A DNA stretch of 21,327 nucleotides from Saprospiraceae bacterium (GCA_027031185.1 JALVEF010000484.1:1-21327); one strand, 5' to 3'. Positions 1 to 7,470 are shown, numbered from the stretch's first letter. Notes: generated by a model from the sequence alone, not told the origin. Numbers and translations: made by a program.

Positions 1-130
1 TGAGAAATACTAAATTCTCAATAAGGGATGAAAATAACCATATTGAAAATTATTTACATACAATCCGACATCTAAGGTTTCTTCTAACTCAAGCTGTCGC
101 TTGAATGTAGGGAAAAGTAGTAAAGTCCAG

Positions 131-253
131 CTAAACAGTTACGTAACTGTTCAGGCGCTCCTGTTTTATAGGGATAATAGGCATTTTCAATTCTCAATTC
201 TCCATTCAACAAGGCCATTTTAGCGCAAAAACAGCGGGTACCTAGACAGTTAC
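131..253. repeat. Interrupted copy of the 58-base palindromic element
   Basis: Bases 131-142 (CTAAACAGTTAC) are a right end of the element. They abut directly a left end, 143-169 (GTAACTGTTCAGG, then CGCTCCTGTTTT). The matching right half (TTTTAGCGCAAAAACAGCGG followed by GTACCTAGACAGTTAC) lies at 217-253. Between the two halves are about 47 bases of unrelated AT-rich DNA where intact copies (18705-18762, 7471-7527) have only a 5-base loop. This looks like one copy with an insertion in its loop, joined to the remnant of a second copy. Confidence 0.75.
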
Positions 254-266
254 TTCATTTGTTAGT

Positions 267-336
267 ATTCAACGCGCCGGAGGCGCAATTCAACGCCCCG
301 AAGGGGCGATTCAACGGGCGCGCAGCGCCCGATTCC
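267..336. repeat. Tandem array of three short hairpins with GNA loops and constant ATTCAAC spacer
   Basis: Three hairpins follow one another, each preceded by ATTCAAC: GCGCC-GGA-GGCGC (274-286), CGCCCC-GAA-GGGGCG (294-308) and CGGGCGC-GCA-GCGCCCG (315-331). A degenerate fourth spacer (ATTCCAC) follows at 332-338. The stems differ from each other on both sides in a compensating way. The three-base loop is always G-N-A closed by a C-G pair. This is seen directly. That such loops fold unusually stably as DNA is known from work on d(GCGNAGC) mini-hairpins. Confidence 0.8.
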
Positions 337-338
337 AC

Positions 339-400
339 GCAGGCCCCGGTCGGTACGGTCGGAGCACCATCGAACCGAGCGACGTCGAACCGGGGCCTGC
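339..400. repeat. Long inverted repeat (12-base perfect stem) upstream of thrA
   Basis: GCAGGCCCCGGT at 339-350 is the exact reverse complement of ACCGGGGCCTGC at 389-400, leaving a 38-base loop. It follows directly after the three-hairpin array and ends about 50 bases before the thrA start. No T-run follows the stem, so it does not look like an ordinary intrinsic terminator. If transcription starts upstream of it, it would fold in the thrA leader. If it starts at the weak -7 box at 425-432, it lies outside the transcript. Confidence 0.7.
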
Positions 401-424
401 AATTACACTCATTTTTGTTTTCCG

Positions 425-432
425 TACCTTTA
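425..432 (+). promoter_or_regulatory. Possible -7 promoter element for thrA
   Basis: TACCTTTA followed by CGG matches the Bacteroidota -7 consensus TAnnTTTG except for the last base, and lies 20 bases upstream of the thrA ATG. The same variant, TACCTTTACG, precedes the DUF1508 gene at 13923. I see no good TTG -33 element at the expected distance, so the call is weak. Confidence 0.35.
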
Positions 433-451
433 CGGCAGAAAACCGAACTGG

Positions 452-2899
452 ATGAAAATTCTCAAATTCGGCGGATCGTCCGTTGCCAGCCCGGACACGA
501 TTCGCCAGGTGGCGGCGATAGTGGAATCCTATTATGAAGCCGGCGAACGCTTCGGCGTGGTGGTCTCGGCAATGGGCGGGGTGACGGACGCCCTGCTGGA
601 ACTGGCAGACCGGGCCGCTTCGGGCAGTGACTTCACAGAGAAACTGGACGCCCTCCGCGTCCGGCACCTGGACGCGGCCACCGGCCTGTTGGACGGAGAT
701 CGGCTCCGGCATACTCGCGAAAAATTCGAGCGGCGCTTTGCCAAACTGGACAATATCCTCCAAGCCGTACAGGCCATCCGCGAACTGACCGCACGCACCA
801 AAGATTACATCGTGAGCTTCGGAGAGCGCAATTCGGCCTTTCTGCTGTCGCAGTTTCTTGCTTCCAAAGGACTCCAGGCCCCCTATCTCGATGCCGCCAA
901 TGTGGTGATCACCGATGACCGATTCGGCGGCGCGCGTGTCCGGAAGGAGGACACCTACGCGCGGATACAAGCGTGGATGGCACAGTTTCCCGGCATACCC
1001 GTCATCACCGGTTTTTTGGGGGCGACGGAGGACGGCATCCGCACCACACTGGGCCGCGGCGGTTCGGACTATACGGCCGCCTTGTTTGGCGCCGCGCTGG
1101 ATGCGGAGCTCATCGAGATATGGACCGATGTCAACGGTATCCTGACAGCCGACCCGCGCGATGTGCCGGACGCGCGCAGTTTGAAACAGGTGACCTATGC
1201 CGAGGCCATGGAAATGTCCCACTTCGGTGCCAAGGTCATCTATCCGCCGACCATCCGGCCCGCATTGGAAGCCGACATTCCCATTGTCATCAAGAATACA
1301 TTCCAACCCGGTTTTGAAGGAACGCGCATCAGCAGCGTCAAGGCGCCCAACGGCCAGCTCATCACCGGTATCGCCTCTATTGACAAGGTGGTATTACTGA
1401 CCTTGCGCGGTACCGGCATGATCGGAGTGCCCGGCTTCGCCGCGCGCCTGTTCAGTGCACTCTCTGCCGAAGGCGTCAATATCATAATGATCACTCAGGG
1501 CTCGTCGGAGCATGCCATTTCATTTGCCGTTTCGCCCGCCGATGCACTACCCGCCAAGGCGGCCGTGGACAAAGCCTTTGAACTGGAGATCGAGCGCGGC
1601 ATCGTCGAGCCGGTCAAGATGGAAGATGATTTGTGCATCATCGCCATCATCGGCGAAAGCATCAAAAACCGCCACAACATCGCCGGCATGCTCTTCCGCG
1701 CCCTCGGCGCCAACGGCGTCAATGTCGTTGCCATCGCCCAGGGCTCCTCGGAGTTGATCATCTCGGTCGTCCTCGACCGGGCCGACAAGCGCAAGGCCGT
1801 CAATGCCGTCCATGAAATGTTTTTTAGTGATGCCATCACGCGCGTCCATCTCTTCGTCGTTGGCACCGGACTGGTAGGCAAGGAATTGCTCCGCCAAATC
1901 GAAGCCCAAAATCCCACGCTCATTCGCGACCATGCTTTGGAAATCAAGCTTTGCGGCATCGCCAACAGCCGCCGCATGTATTTTGATGCCTCCGGCATGC
2001 CCATCGCCGACTGGCCAACACTTCTGGATCAGGGCGACAAGTCAGACCTGGCCGCCTTTGTCACCGCCATGAGTGAAATGAATCTCCGCAATTCGGTTTT
2101 TGTGGATTGTACCGCCGGCGACCGCGTGCCCGCTTTCTACGGACACGTACTCGATCACAGCATCTCCATCTCCACACCCAACAAAGTAGCGGCATCCGGC
2201 CCCTTGCTCCGCTTCCGCCGGCTCAAACAACTGGCCCGCGCCAACAACGTCTCCTACCTGTACGAGACCAATGTCGGTGCCGCCCTGCCACTCATCGCCA
2301 CCATCCGGGACCTGGTGCGGTCCGGTGATACCATACTCAAGATCGAAGGCGTCCTGTCAGGTACGCTATCCTATATCTTTGGTGCCTATACGGCGGACAA
2401 GCGCTTTGCCGACGTGGTGCGTGAAGCCAAAGCGCTTGGCTTCACAGAACCGGATCCACGGGAAGACTTGAAAGGTCTGGACGTCGCCCGCAAGATTGTC
2501 ATCCTGGCCCGGGAAGCCGGTGCCGCTATGGAGTTGTCCGATGTCGAGTCGGATCCCATCCTGCCCGATGCTTGCCTTCACGCGCCCAATGTAGAAGCCT
2601 TCTTCGCCGAGTTGGAAGCAGCCGAGTCGTTTTTTGCCGGACACCGGGATGCTGCCGCTCAAAACGGATGCGTCCTCCGTATGCTGGCCACTTACCAGGA
2701 CGGGCACTGTCGCATCGGACTGCAGGAAGTGGATGCATCCAGCCCGTTTTATGGCCTGACAGGCGGTGACAACATGGTCGCCATCACCTCCAAGCGCTAC
2801 CACACCCATCCGTTGATCGTGCGCGGCCCGGGCGCCGGGGCAGAAGTCACTGCCGCCGGCGTCTTCGCCGAAATCATCACCATCGCTAAGGGGAGGTAA
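452..2899 (+). CDS. thrA: Bifunctional aspartokinase / homoserine dehydrogenase
   Basis: This 815-residue fusion enzyme would phosphorylate aspartate and later reduce aspartate semialdehyde to homoserine, the first and third steps toward threonine and methionine. The aspartokinase half opens with KFGGSS (residues 5-10) and contains SFGERNS and GRGGSDYTA, typical substrate and ATP-binding motifs. Two ACT-type regulatory segments follow (about 310-460), each with a GVN-IIxITQGSSE-like stretch, so allosteric feedback control is expected. The homoserine dehydrogenase half starts with the Rossmann motif VGTGLVG at 470-476 and carries the EGVLSGTLSYIFG and EPDPREDLKGLDVARK motifs. The length matches E. 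coli ThrA (about 820). The ATG is directly before the KFGGSS motif, so the start is secure. No thrB or thrC follows, although in many bacteria these form an operon with thrA. The gene stands alone between two repeat-rich spacers. Confidence 0.97.
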   Translation: MKILKFGGSSVASPDTIRQVAAIVESYYEAGERFGVVVSAMGGVTDALLELADRAASGSDFTEKLDALRVRHLDAATGLLDGDRLRHTREKFERRFAKLDNILQAVQAIRELTARTKDYIVSFGERNSAFLLSQFLASKGLQAPYLDAANVVITDDRFGGARVRKEDTYARIQAWMAQFPGIPVITGFLGATEDGIRTTLGRGGSDYTAALFGAALDAELIEIWTDVNGILTADPRDVPDARSLKQVTYAEAMEMSHFGAKVIYPPTIRPALEADIPIVIKNTFQPGFEGTRISSVKAPNGQLITGIASIDKVVLLTLRGTGMIGVPGFAARLFSALSAEGVNIIMITQGSSEHAISFAVSPADALPAKAAVDKAFELEIERGIVEPVKMEDDLCIIAIIGESIKNRHNIAGMLFRALGANGVNVVAIAQGSSELIISVVLDRADKRKAVNAVHEMFFSDAITRVHLFVVGTGLVGKELLRQIEAQNPTLIRDHALEIKLCGIANSRRMYFDASGMPIADWPTLLDQGDKSDLAAFVTAMSEMNLRNSVFVDCTAGDRVPAFYGHVLDHSISISTPNKVAASGPLLRFRRLKQLARANNVSYLYETNVGAALPLIATIRDLVRSGDTILKIEGVLSGTLSYIFGAYTADKRFADVVREAKALGFTEPDPREDLKGLDVARKIVILAREAGAAMELSDVESDPILPDACLHAPNVEAFFAELEAAESFFAGHRDAAAQNGCVLRMLATYQDGHCRIGLQEVDASSPFYGLTGGDNMVAITSKRYHTHPLIVRGPGAGAEVTAAGVFAEIITIAKGR

Positions 2900-2950
2900 A
2901 TACGGTGTATGGATGGGGCCAATCTAAAAAGTAGTTTGGGACGCTTCGCA

Positions 2951-2977
2951 GGCTTAGTTCGACTCCGCTCACTAACC
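2951..2977. repeat. Dispersed TTCGAC..GCTCA motif, copy 1
   Basis: The core TTCGACTCCGCTCA (2958-2971) is flanked by TTAGT and ACTAA in inverted order, so the unit can fold. Related cores TTCGACAAGCTCA and TTCGACTAGCTCA occur on the other strand at 13505-13527 and 13559-13576. From memory, similar sequences are common in spacers of Bacteroidota genomes. I cannot verify that here. Confidence 0.5.
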
Positions 2978-3025
2978 GCAGCGTAAATGCTGACCAAATT
3001 TTCTTCTGACCGGATTTTTGTGATC

Positions 3026-3057
3026 GAAGAACCGAAGAACCGCAAAACCGCTAAACC
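3026..3057. repeat. Four degenerate 8-base tandem units (GNNNAACC)
   Basis: GAAGAACC, GAAGAACC, GCAAAACC and GCTAAACC follow one another without gaps. Another GCAAAACC occurs alone at 3134-3141. It is a short minisatellite in the thrA-queE spacer with no visible function. Confidence 0.6.
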
Positions 3058-3177
3058 GTCCCGCACGTACACCTGACACTACCATGTACCTTGGACCGTT
3101 GACCTTGGACCATCAAACCGTTAGTGCGGGGCCGCAAAACCGTTTTTTTTTGCCAGCGTTATTGGAGTAAACTCAAC

Positions 3178-3193
3178 GTACCTAAACAGTTAC
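3178..3193. repeat. Solo end of the 58-base palindromic element
   Basis: GTACCTAAACAGTTAC is identical to the right arm of the element copy at 7471-7527. No left arm is found nearby, so this is a remnant or a solo end, 38 bases before the queE start. Confidence 0.65.
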
Positions 3194-3231
3194 TACAACT
3201 CAACAATTAAACAGGTACCGCAACGCGCCAC

Positions 3232-3861
3232 ATGAAAACCTACACCATCAAAGAAATTTTCTACACCGTCCAGGGCGAAGGCTATCACGCCGGCCGTCCC
3301 GCCGTCTTCGTCCGCTTTGCCGGCTGCAATCTGTGGACCGGCCGCGAAGCCGACCGCGCTACGGCCGTCTGCACCTTTTGTGATACCGATTTTGTGGGCA
3401 CCGATGGGCCGGGCGGCGGAAAATATACCGCCGACGCACTCGCCCGAAAAGTACGGTCACTTTGGCCGGACCAATCCTCCCCGTTTGTCGTCTGTACCGG
3501 CGGTGAACCGCTGCTCCAACTGGATGAAGAGTTTACCGATGCGTTGCATCGGTACGGTTCCTATATTGCCGTGGAAACCAATGGCACTATGCCGCACCCC
3601 CCCGGCGTGGACTGGGTTTGCGTAAGCCCCAAAGCCGGTGCCGACCTGGTATTGCGCAGCGGTGATGAATTGAAACTGGTGTATCCGCAAAACGGTGCGC
3701 CGCCCGAGGCTTTCCGCCAATTGGACTTTGCACACTTTTTCCTTCAGCCGATGGACGGTCCGGACCGGGACGACAATACCCGCCGTGCCCTGGAATACTG
3801 TATGCGACATCCCCGGTGGAAGATTTCACTTCAAATACACAAAATCTTGGGAATCCCCTGA
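3232..3861 (+). CDS. queE: 7-carboxy-7-deazaguanine synthase (radical SAM)
   Basis: QueE makes 7-carboxy-7-deazaguanine from 6-carboxytetrahydropterin, a step toward queuosine in tRNA. The 209-residue protein starts with YTVQGEGYHAGRPAVFVRF, the usual QueE opening. The cluster-binding cysteines are C32, C47 and C50, spaced Cx14Cx2C. This is the variant spacing known from some QueE enzymes, such as the Burkholderia one, and not the standard radical SAM Cx3Cx2C. The TGGEPLLQ, AVETNGT and VCVSPK motifs that follow are typical of the family. The end (SLQIHKILGIP) is also canonical, so the gene is complete. It converges on the aminotransferase gene with only 7 bases between the stop codons. No other queuosine gene (queC, queD, queF) is in the window, and no preQ1 riboswitch was recognised upstream. 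Confidence 0.95.
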   Translation: MKTYTIKEIFYTVQGEGYHAGRPAVFVRFAGCNLWTGREADRATAVCTFCDTDFVGTDGPGGGKYTADALARKVRSLWPDQSSPFVVCTGGEPLLQLDEEFTDALHRYGSYIAVETNGTMPHPPGVDWVCVSPKAGADLVLRSGDELKLVYPQNGAPPEAFRQLDFAHFFLQPMDGPDRDDNTRRALEYCMRHPRWKISLQIHKILGIP

Positions 3862-3868
3862 ATGCGCG

Positions 3869-5059
3869 TCAGGACAGCTTGCCGAGCGCCTCGCCCATCC
3901 GGCGGATGGCCTCCCGCAGCTGGTCTTCGGAAGCGGCATAAGAAATGCGGATACAATTGGGATCACCGAAAGCGGCCCCGGATACCGTGGCGACGAGCGC
4001 TTCGCGCAACAGGTACTCCGCCAGGTCGTCCGAATGGCGGATGGTCTGGCCGTCGAAGGACTTGCCAAAGAAAGCCTGCATATCCGGAAAGATATAGAAG
4101 GCCCCCTTGGGATGATTGGTCTTGACGCCGGGAATGGCCGACAATAATTCGATGACCAGGTCGCGCCGCCGGCGGAAAGCCTCCCGCATGGCAATGGTAG
4201 GTCCCGGATCGGACGTGAGCGCGACGGCACCGGCCTTTTGCCCGAAGGCGGTAGCACCCGAAGTGACCTGACTCTGAATCTTGGCACAGGCCCGCGCCAG
4301 CCACCGCGGTGCGCCGATATAGCCCAAGCGCCAGCCCGTCATGGCAAAGCCCTTGGCAAAGCCGTTGACGGTCACGGTCAAATCCCGTACCGCGTCAATG
4401 GTGCCAATCGAAGCATGCTGCCCGGTGAAGTTGATGTATTCGTAAATCTCGTCCGAGACGACGATCAATTGGTGACGGGCGATCACCTCGGCCAGGCCTT
4501 CCAGTTCCTCTTGCGTATAGACCGAACCGGTGGGATTGCACGGCGAGGAAAACAGGACAAATTTGGTACGCTGTGTGATAGCCGCTTCCAGTTGTTGGGG
4601 CGTGACCTTGAAGTCCTGTTCGATACCGGCCCTGACGGGCACGGGCTTGCCGCCGATCATCTGGATAATGTCGTGGTAGCTGACCCAGTACGGCGTCAGG
4701 ATGATGGCCTCATCTCCCTCGTTGAGCAGGGCCTGACTGATATTGAAGATGGACTGCTTGGCTCCGTTGGAGACGACGATTTGGTCTTTGTCGAACGTCA
4801 GGCCGTTGTCACGCTTAAACTTGAGCCGGATGGCCTCGACCAGTTCCGGCAGGCCCGGCACGGGCGTGTATTTGGTATAGCCATCGCGCAGGGCCTGGAT
4901 GGCGGCTTCCTTGATGTGTTGAGGCGTGTCAAAGTCGGGCTCACCCAGACTGAGCGAGATGACATCCTTACCTTGCGCGCGCAACTCGCGCGCAAGCCGG
5001 GCCATTTTTAAGGTGGCCGACTCGGGCAGGCGTTTTACTTTGTCGGAGAGGCGATCCAT
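3869..5059 (-). CDS. Class I pyridoxal-phosphate aminotransferase (aspartate aminotransferase-like)
   Basis: This 396-residue enzyme belongs to the class I/II aminotransferases and most resembles the bacterial AspB/AspC-type aspartate aminotransferases of subgroup I-gamma. The cofactor lysine is K236 in NGFAKGFAMTGWRLGY. N175 in CNPTG, D203 and Y206 in VSDEIYEY, and the late arginine in NCIRISYA are the other expected cofactor and substrate contacts. The N-terminal LSLGEPDFDTP motif is also standard. Substrate range cannot be read from sequence: aspartate is likely, but aromatic or prephenate activity is possible. The ATG at 5059 lies 10 bases after the thrS stop, so it is probably read on the thrS transcript. 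Confidence 0.93.
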   Translation of the reverse strand: MDRLSDKVKRLPESATLKMARLARELRAQGKDVISLSLGEPDFDTPQHIKEAAIQALRDGYTKYTPVPGLPELVEAIRLKFKRDNGLTFDKDQIVVSNGAKQSIFNISQALLNEGDEAIILTPYWVSYHDIIQMIGGKPVPVRAGIEQDFKVTPQQLEAAITQRTKFVLFSSPCNPTGSVYTQEELEGLAEVIARHQLIVVSDEIYEYINFTGQHASIGTIDAVRDLTVTVNGFAKGFAMTGWRLGYIGAPRWLARACAKIQSQVTSGATAFGQKAGAVALTSDPGPTIAMREAFRRRRDLVIELLSAIPGVKTNHPKGAFYIFPDMQAFFGKSFDGQTIRHSDDLAEYLLREALVATVSGAAFGDPNCIRISYAASEDQLREAIRRMGEALGKLS

Positions 5060-5069
5060 TGCGGGGGCA

Positions 5070-6989
5070 TCAAAGGAGTTTCTTGAAATAATCTATAAAC
5101 CCGGCGACAGGCATTGTACCAATGTCGCCCTCGCCCTGACGGCGGACGGCGACGGTGCCGGCCTGCTTTTCTTTCTCGCCGACGATGAGCATAAAGGGAA
5201 TTTTCTTTACCTCCGTATCGCGGATCTTGCGGCCGATCGTCTCGGCCCGCCGGTCTATGTTGCCGCGGATGCCGGCGGCAGCAAGCTGCTGCTGAACCGC
5301 CTCGGCATAGTCCGAATATTTGTCGCTAATGGGCAGGATGGCATATTGCTGCGGTGTGAGCCAGAGTGGGAAGTGTCCCCCGCAGTGCTCGGTCAGGACG
5401 GCGACGAAGCGCTCCATCGAGCCGAAGGGCGCGCGGTGAATCATGACCGGCCGGTGGGGTTGGTTGTCCGGGCCGATGTATTCAAGCTGGAAGCGTTCCG
5501 GCAGGTTGTAGTCCACCTGGATGGTGCCGAGCTGCCACGAGCGCCCGATGGCATCCTTGACCATAAAGTCCAGCTTGGGGCCATAGAAGGCGGCTTCGCC
5601 GTATTCGACGACGGCGTCCAGTCCGGCCTCCTTGACAGCATCCATAATGGCCTGCTCGGCCTTCTCCCAGTTTTCTTCGGAGCCGATATACTTGGAACGG
5701 TCTTCCTTGTCGCGGAGTGATATTTGTGCCGTAAAGTCCTCAAAGCCCATTTTTTGCAAGACGTACTTGGTCAGGTCCAATACGTTGAGAAACTCATCCT
5801 TGACTTGGTCGGGGGTACAAAAGATATGGGCATCATCCTGGGTAAAGCCGCGCACGCGCGTCAGCCCGTGCAGTTCCCCACTCTGTTCGTAGCGATAGAC
5901 CGTACCAAATTCGGCAATGCGGATGGGCAAATCCTTGTAAGACTTGGGACGGTGGCGGTAAATTTCGCAATGGTGCGGGCAGTTCATCGGTTTGAGAAGG
6001 TATTCCTCGCCCTCGTGCGGTGTGTGAATGGGCTGGAAGGAGTCCTTGCCGTATTTCTCGTAGTGTCCGGAGGTGACGTAGAGGTCTTTCTTTCCAAGAT
6101 GTGGCGTGATGACGGGCTGATAGCCGCGCTTGATTTGTTCGGCCTTGAGAAAGTCTTCCAGGCGGGTACGCAGGGCGGTGCCGTTGGGCAGCCAAATCGG
6201 CAATCCCTGTCCGACTTTGTCGGAAAACATAAACAACTCCAGCTCGGCGCCCAGTTTGCGATGGTCGCGCTTTTGAGCTTCTTCGAGCATGTGGAGGTAG
6301 GCTTTCAGCTCCGAGGCTTTGGGGAAGGTGATGCCATAGACGCGGGTCATCTGCTTGCGGGTCTCATCGCCCCGCCAGTAGGCGCCGGCGACGGAGAGTA
6401 GCTTGACGGCCTTGATTTTGGAAGTGTCCGGCAGGTGGGGCCCGCGGCACAAGTCCACGAAATCGCCCGTCTGATAAAAGGTGATTTCACCGTCCTGGAG
6501 TTCGTCTATCAATTCCAGTTTGTATTCGTCCCCTTTTTCCCTGAAGTAAGCGATGGCATCGGCCTTGGACACCTCCTTGCGGACGTAGGCATCTTTCTTT
6601 TTGGCCAGTTCTTTCATCTTTTGCTCGATCTTTTCAAAGTCCTTGGATGAAAGAACGGTGTCGCCCAGGTCTATGTCGTAGTAAAAGCCGTTTTCGATAT
6701 CCGGGCCGATGCCGAATTTGGCCCCCGGGTATAGTTGTTCGATGGCGGCGGCCATCAGATGAGCCGACGAGTGCCAGAAGGTAGCCTTGCCTTCCTTGTC
6801 CTTCCAGGTGAGCAGTTGGAGCGTGGCGTCTTCTTCTATGGGCCGGGTGGCATCTATGACCTTGCCATTGACCTTGGCGGCCAGTACGTTGCGGGCCAGG
6901 CCTTCACTGATGGAAGCGGCAATTTCCAGGGCAGTCGTGCCCTTGGGATATTGGCGGACGGTGCCATCGGGAAATGTAATGTGGATCAT
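5070..6989 (-). CDS. thrS: Threonine--tRNA ligase
   Basis: ThrRS attaches threonine to tRNA-Thr and removes mis-attached serine. The 639 residues cover every expected domain. The TGS domain spans about 1-62 (HITFPDGTVRQYP). The editing domain has H73 and H77 (HSSAH) plus C181 and H185 (CRGPH). The class II catalytic core has zinc ligands C337, H388 and H518, motif 2 (TVYRYEQSG..RVRGFTQDDAH) and motif 3 (APFGSMERF). The C-terminal anticodon-binding domain ends in ..GFIDYFKKLL. The length equals the E. coli enzyme (642) within a few residues. A good Bacteroidota-type promoter lies just upstream. In many Bacteroidota thrS is followed by infC-rpmI-rplT. Here it is followed by an aminotransferase. 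Confidence 0.98.
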   Translation of the reverse strand: MIHITFPDGTVRQYPKGTTALEIAASISEGLARNVLAAKVNGKVIDATRPIEEDATLQLLTWKDKEGKATFWHSSAHLMAAAIEQLYPGAKFGIGPDIENGFYYDIDLGDTVLSSKDFEKIEQKMKELAKKKDAYVRKEVSKADAIAYFREKGDEYKLELIDELQDGEITFYQTGDFVDLCRGPHLPDTSKIKAVKLLSVAGAYWRGDETRKQMTRVYGITFPKASELKAYLHMLEEAQKRDHRKLGAELELFMFSDKVGQGLPIWLPNGTALRTRLEDFLKAEQIKRGYQPVITPHLGKKDLYVTSGHYEKYGKDSFQPIHTPHEGEEYLLKPMNCPHHCEIYRHRPKSYKDLPIRIAEFGTVYRYEQSGELHGLTRVRGFTQDDAHIFCTPDQVKDEFLNVLDLTKYVLQKMGFEDFTAQISLRDKEDRSKYIGSEENWEKAEQAIMDAVKEAGLDAVVEYGEAAFYGPKLDFMVKDAIGRSWQLGTIQVDYNLPERFQLEYIGPDNQPHRPVMIHRAPFGSMERFVAVLTEHCGGHFPLWLTPQQYAILPISDKYSDYAEAVQQQLAAAGIRGNIDRRAETIGRKIRDTEVKKIPFMLIVGEKEKQAGTVAVRRQGEGDIGTMPVAGFIDYFKKLL

Positions 6990-7030
6990 GTCTTCTTTAC
7001 TGTTACGCTGCCATTCGCTTACGCGAACGG

Positions 7031-7057
7031 CAAAGCTAATGTTTTTTGCCTATACAA
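7031..7057 (-). promoter_or_regulatory. Promoter of thrS-aminotransferase operon
   Basis: On the minus strand TAGCTTTG (7038-7031) matches TAnnTTTG. It is preceded 16 bases upstream by TTG (7057-7055). The expected start point near 7024 gives a leader of about 35 bases before the thrS ATG at 6989. This leader contains a small perfect hairpin, TTCGC/GCGAA with a four-base loop, at 7014-7027. Confidence 0.6.
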
Positions 7058-7110
7058 GCGGTATGGATTTCGGCCTTGTGACAGGCAGGATACGGGTGCC
7101 AGGCAGCGGC

Positions 7111-7431
7111 TCAACGCAAGCTGTCCAGTATGGGTTTTGCGGCGGTGGTGTCCGGCACGCGTGGCTCAATAAAAGCGGGCTTGGGTGGTATGTGTGGAAT
7201 CTTCTGCCGGATGGTGTCGGCATTGAGCGCCTCGCGCAGGATGATGGAGTCGGCGATGGCCTCGGCTTCGGCCAATAGATTCTGTTCACAGCGTTCGCGC
7301 TTGCGGGCCTTGAAGCGCTCGATTTTTTCGCGCAGTGCCCGCTGGACGTATTCCTCCCGTGTCTCGTGCCGGCGCCGCCGGCAGGCGGCCGGGAGCAAAG
7401 CGAATAAGGTCAAGATAAGCAGCAGACGCAT
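7111..7431 (-). CDS. Small charged lipoprotein with internal cysteine
   Basis: This is a 106-residue protein of unknown function. The first 17 residues (MRLLLILTLFALLPAAC) are a lipoprotein signal with the lipobox PAAC, so the mature protein would start at C17 and be membrane-anchored. The mature part is highly charged and probably helical: an arginine-rich start, then EEYVQRALREKIERFKARKRERC and a DSI motif 13 residues after the cysteine. The tail is proline-rich. The neighbouring lipoprotein at 7620-7895 shares the same layout (lipobox, tyrosine, basic helix, Cys, 12 residues, DSI), so the two are probably paralogues. No clear promoter was seen. A copy of the palindromic element sits between the two genes. 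Confidence 0.7.
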   Translation of the reverse strand: MRLLLILTLFALLPAACRRRRHETREEYVQRALREKIERFKARKRERCEQNLLAEAEAIADSIILREALNADTIRQKIPHIPPKPAFIEPRVPDTTAAKPILDSLR

Positions 7432-7470
7432 CGTTGGGTTTGTTGTGCTACGGCGAAGTGTTAAAAAATC

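Larger units (their letters stand above)
1..451. other. Gene-free, AT-rich then hairpin-rich spacer upstream of thrA
   Basis: I see no credible gene here. Bases 1-250 are much richer in A+T than the rest of the window. They hold small perfect inverted repeats at 1-20 (TGAGAA/TTCTCA) and 89-104 (TCAAGC-TGTC-GCTTGA), and an interrupted palindromic element at 131-253. Bases 267-400 hold four consecutive hairpins, described separately. An open frame at 259-537 is only a read-through of those hairpins into thrA in another frame and is not coding. Confidence 0.7.
2900..3231. other. Repeat-rich gene-free spacer between thrA and queE
   Basis: No gene is seen in these 332 bases. The stretch holds a TTCGAC..GCTCA motif (2951-2977), four 8-base units (3026-3057), the inverted pair CCCGCAC (3060-3066) / GTGCGGG (3124-3130), a 10-base direct repeat ACCTTGGACC (3088-3097 and 3102-3111), a run of nine T (3143-3151) and an end of the 58-base palindromic element (3178-3193). 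I found no clear promoter for queE and no convincing terminator for thrA. The far-apart CCCGCAC/GTGCGGG stem followed by the T-run is the nearest candidate. Confidence 0.6.

Noticed and set aside
142..152. Lys/Arg-rich segment in the DUF1508 protein (protein residues 142-152, encoded near 14407-14439) as a nuclear localisation signal
   Set aside because: Everything else is bacterial. A basic linker that binds nucleic acid or membrane is simpler. The coordinates given are residue numbers.
311..1306. 331-codon minus-strand frame opposite thrA
   Set aside because: Antisense shadow of thrA with no recognisable protein features.
3131..3153. GCAAAA/TTTTGC pairing with T-run as terminator of thrA
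   Set aside because: It is more than 230 bases after the stop codon, the stem is weak and mostly A-T, and the T-run is part of the stem itself.
4238..5011. Long plus-strand open frame opposite the aminotransferase
   Set aside because: It mirrors a well-supported gene on the other strand and has no domain of its own. GC-rich codon use produces such shadows.
7014..7027. Perfect TTCGC/GCGAA hairpin in the thrS leader as a tRNA-like operator or T-box part
   Set aside because: Only five base pairs, with no T-box sequence and no loop resembling the tRNA-Thr anticodon arm.
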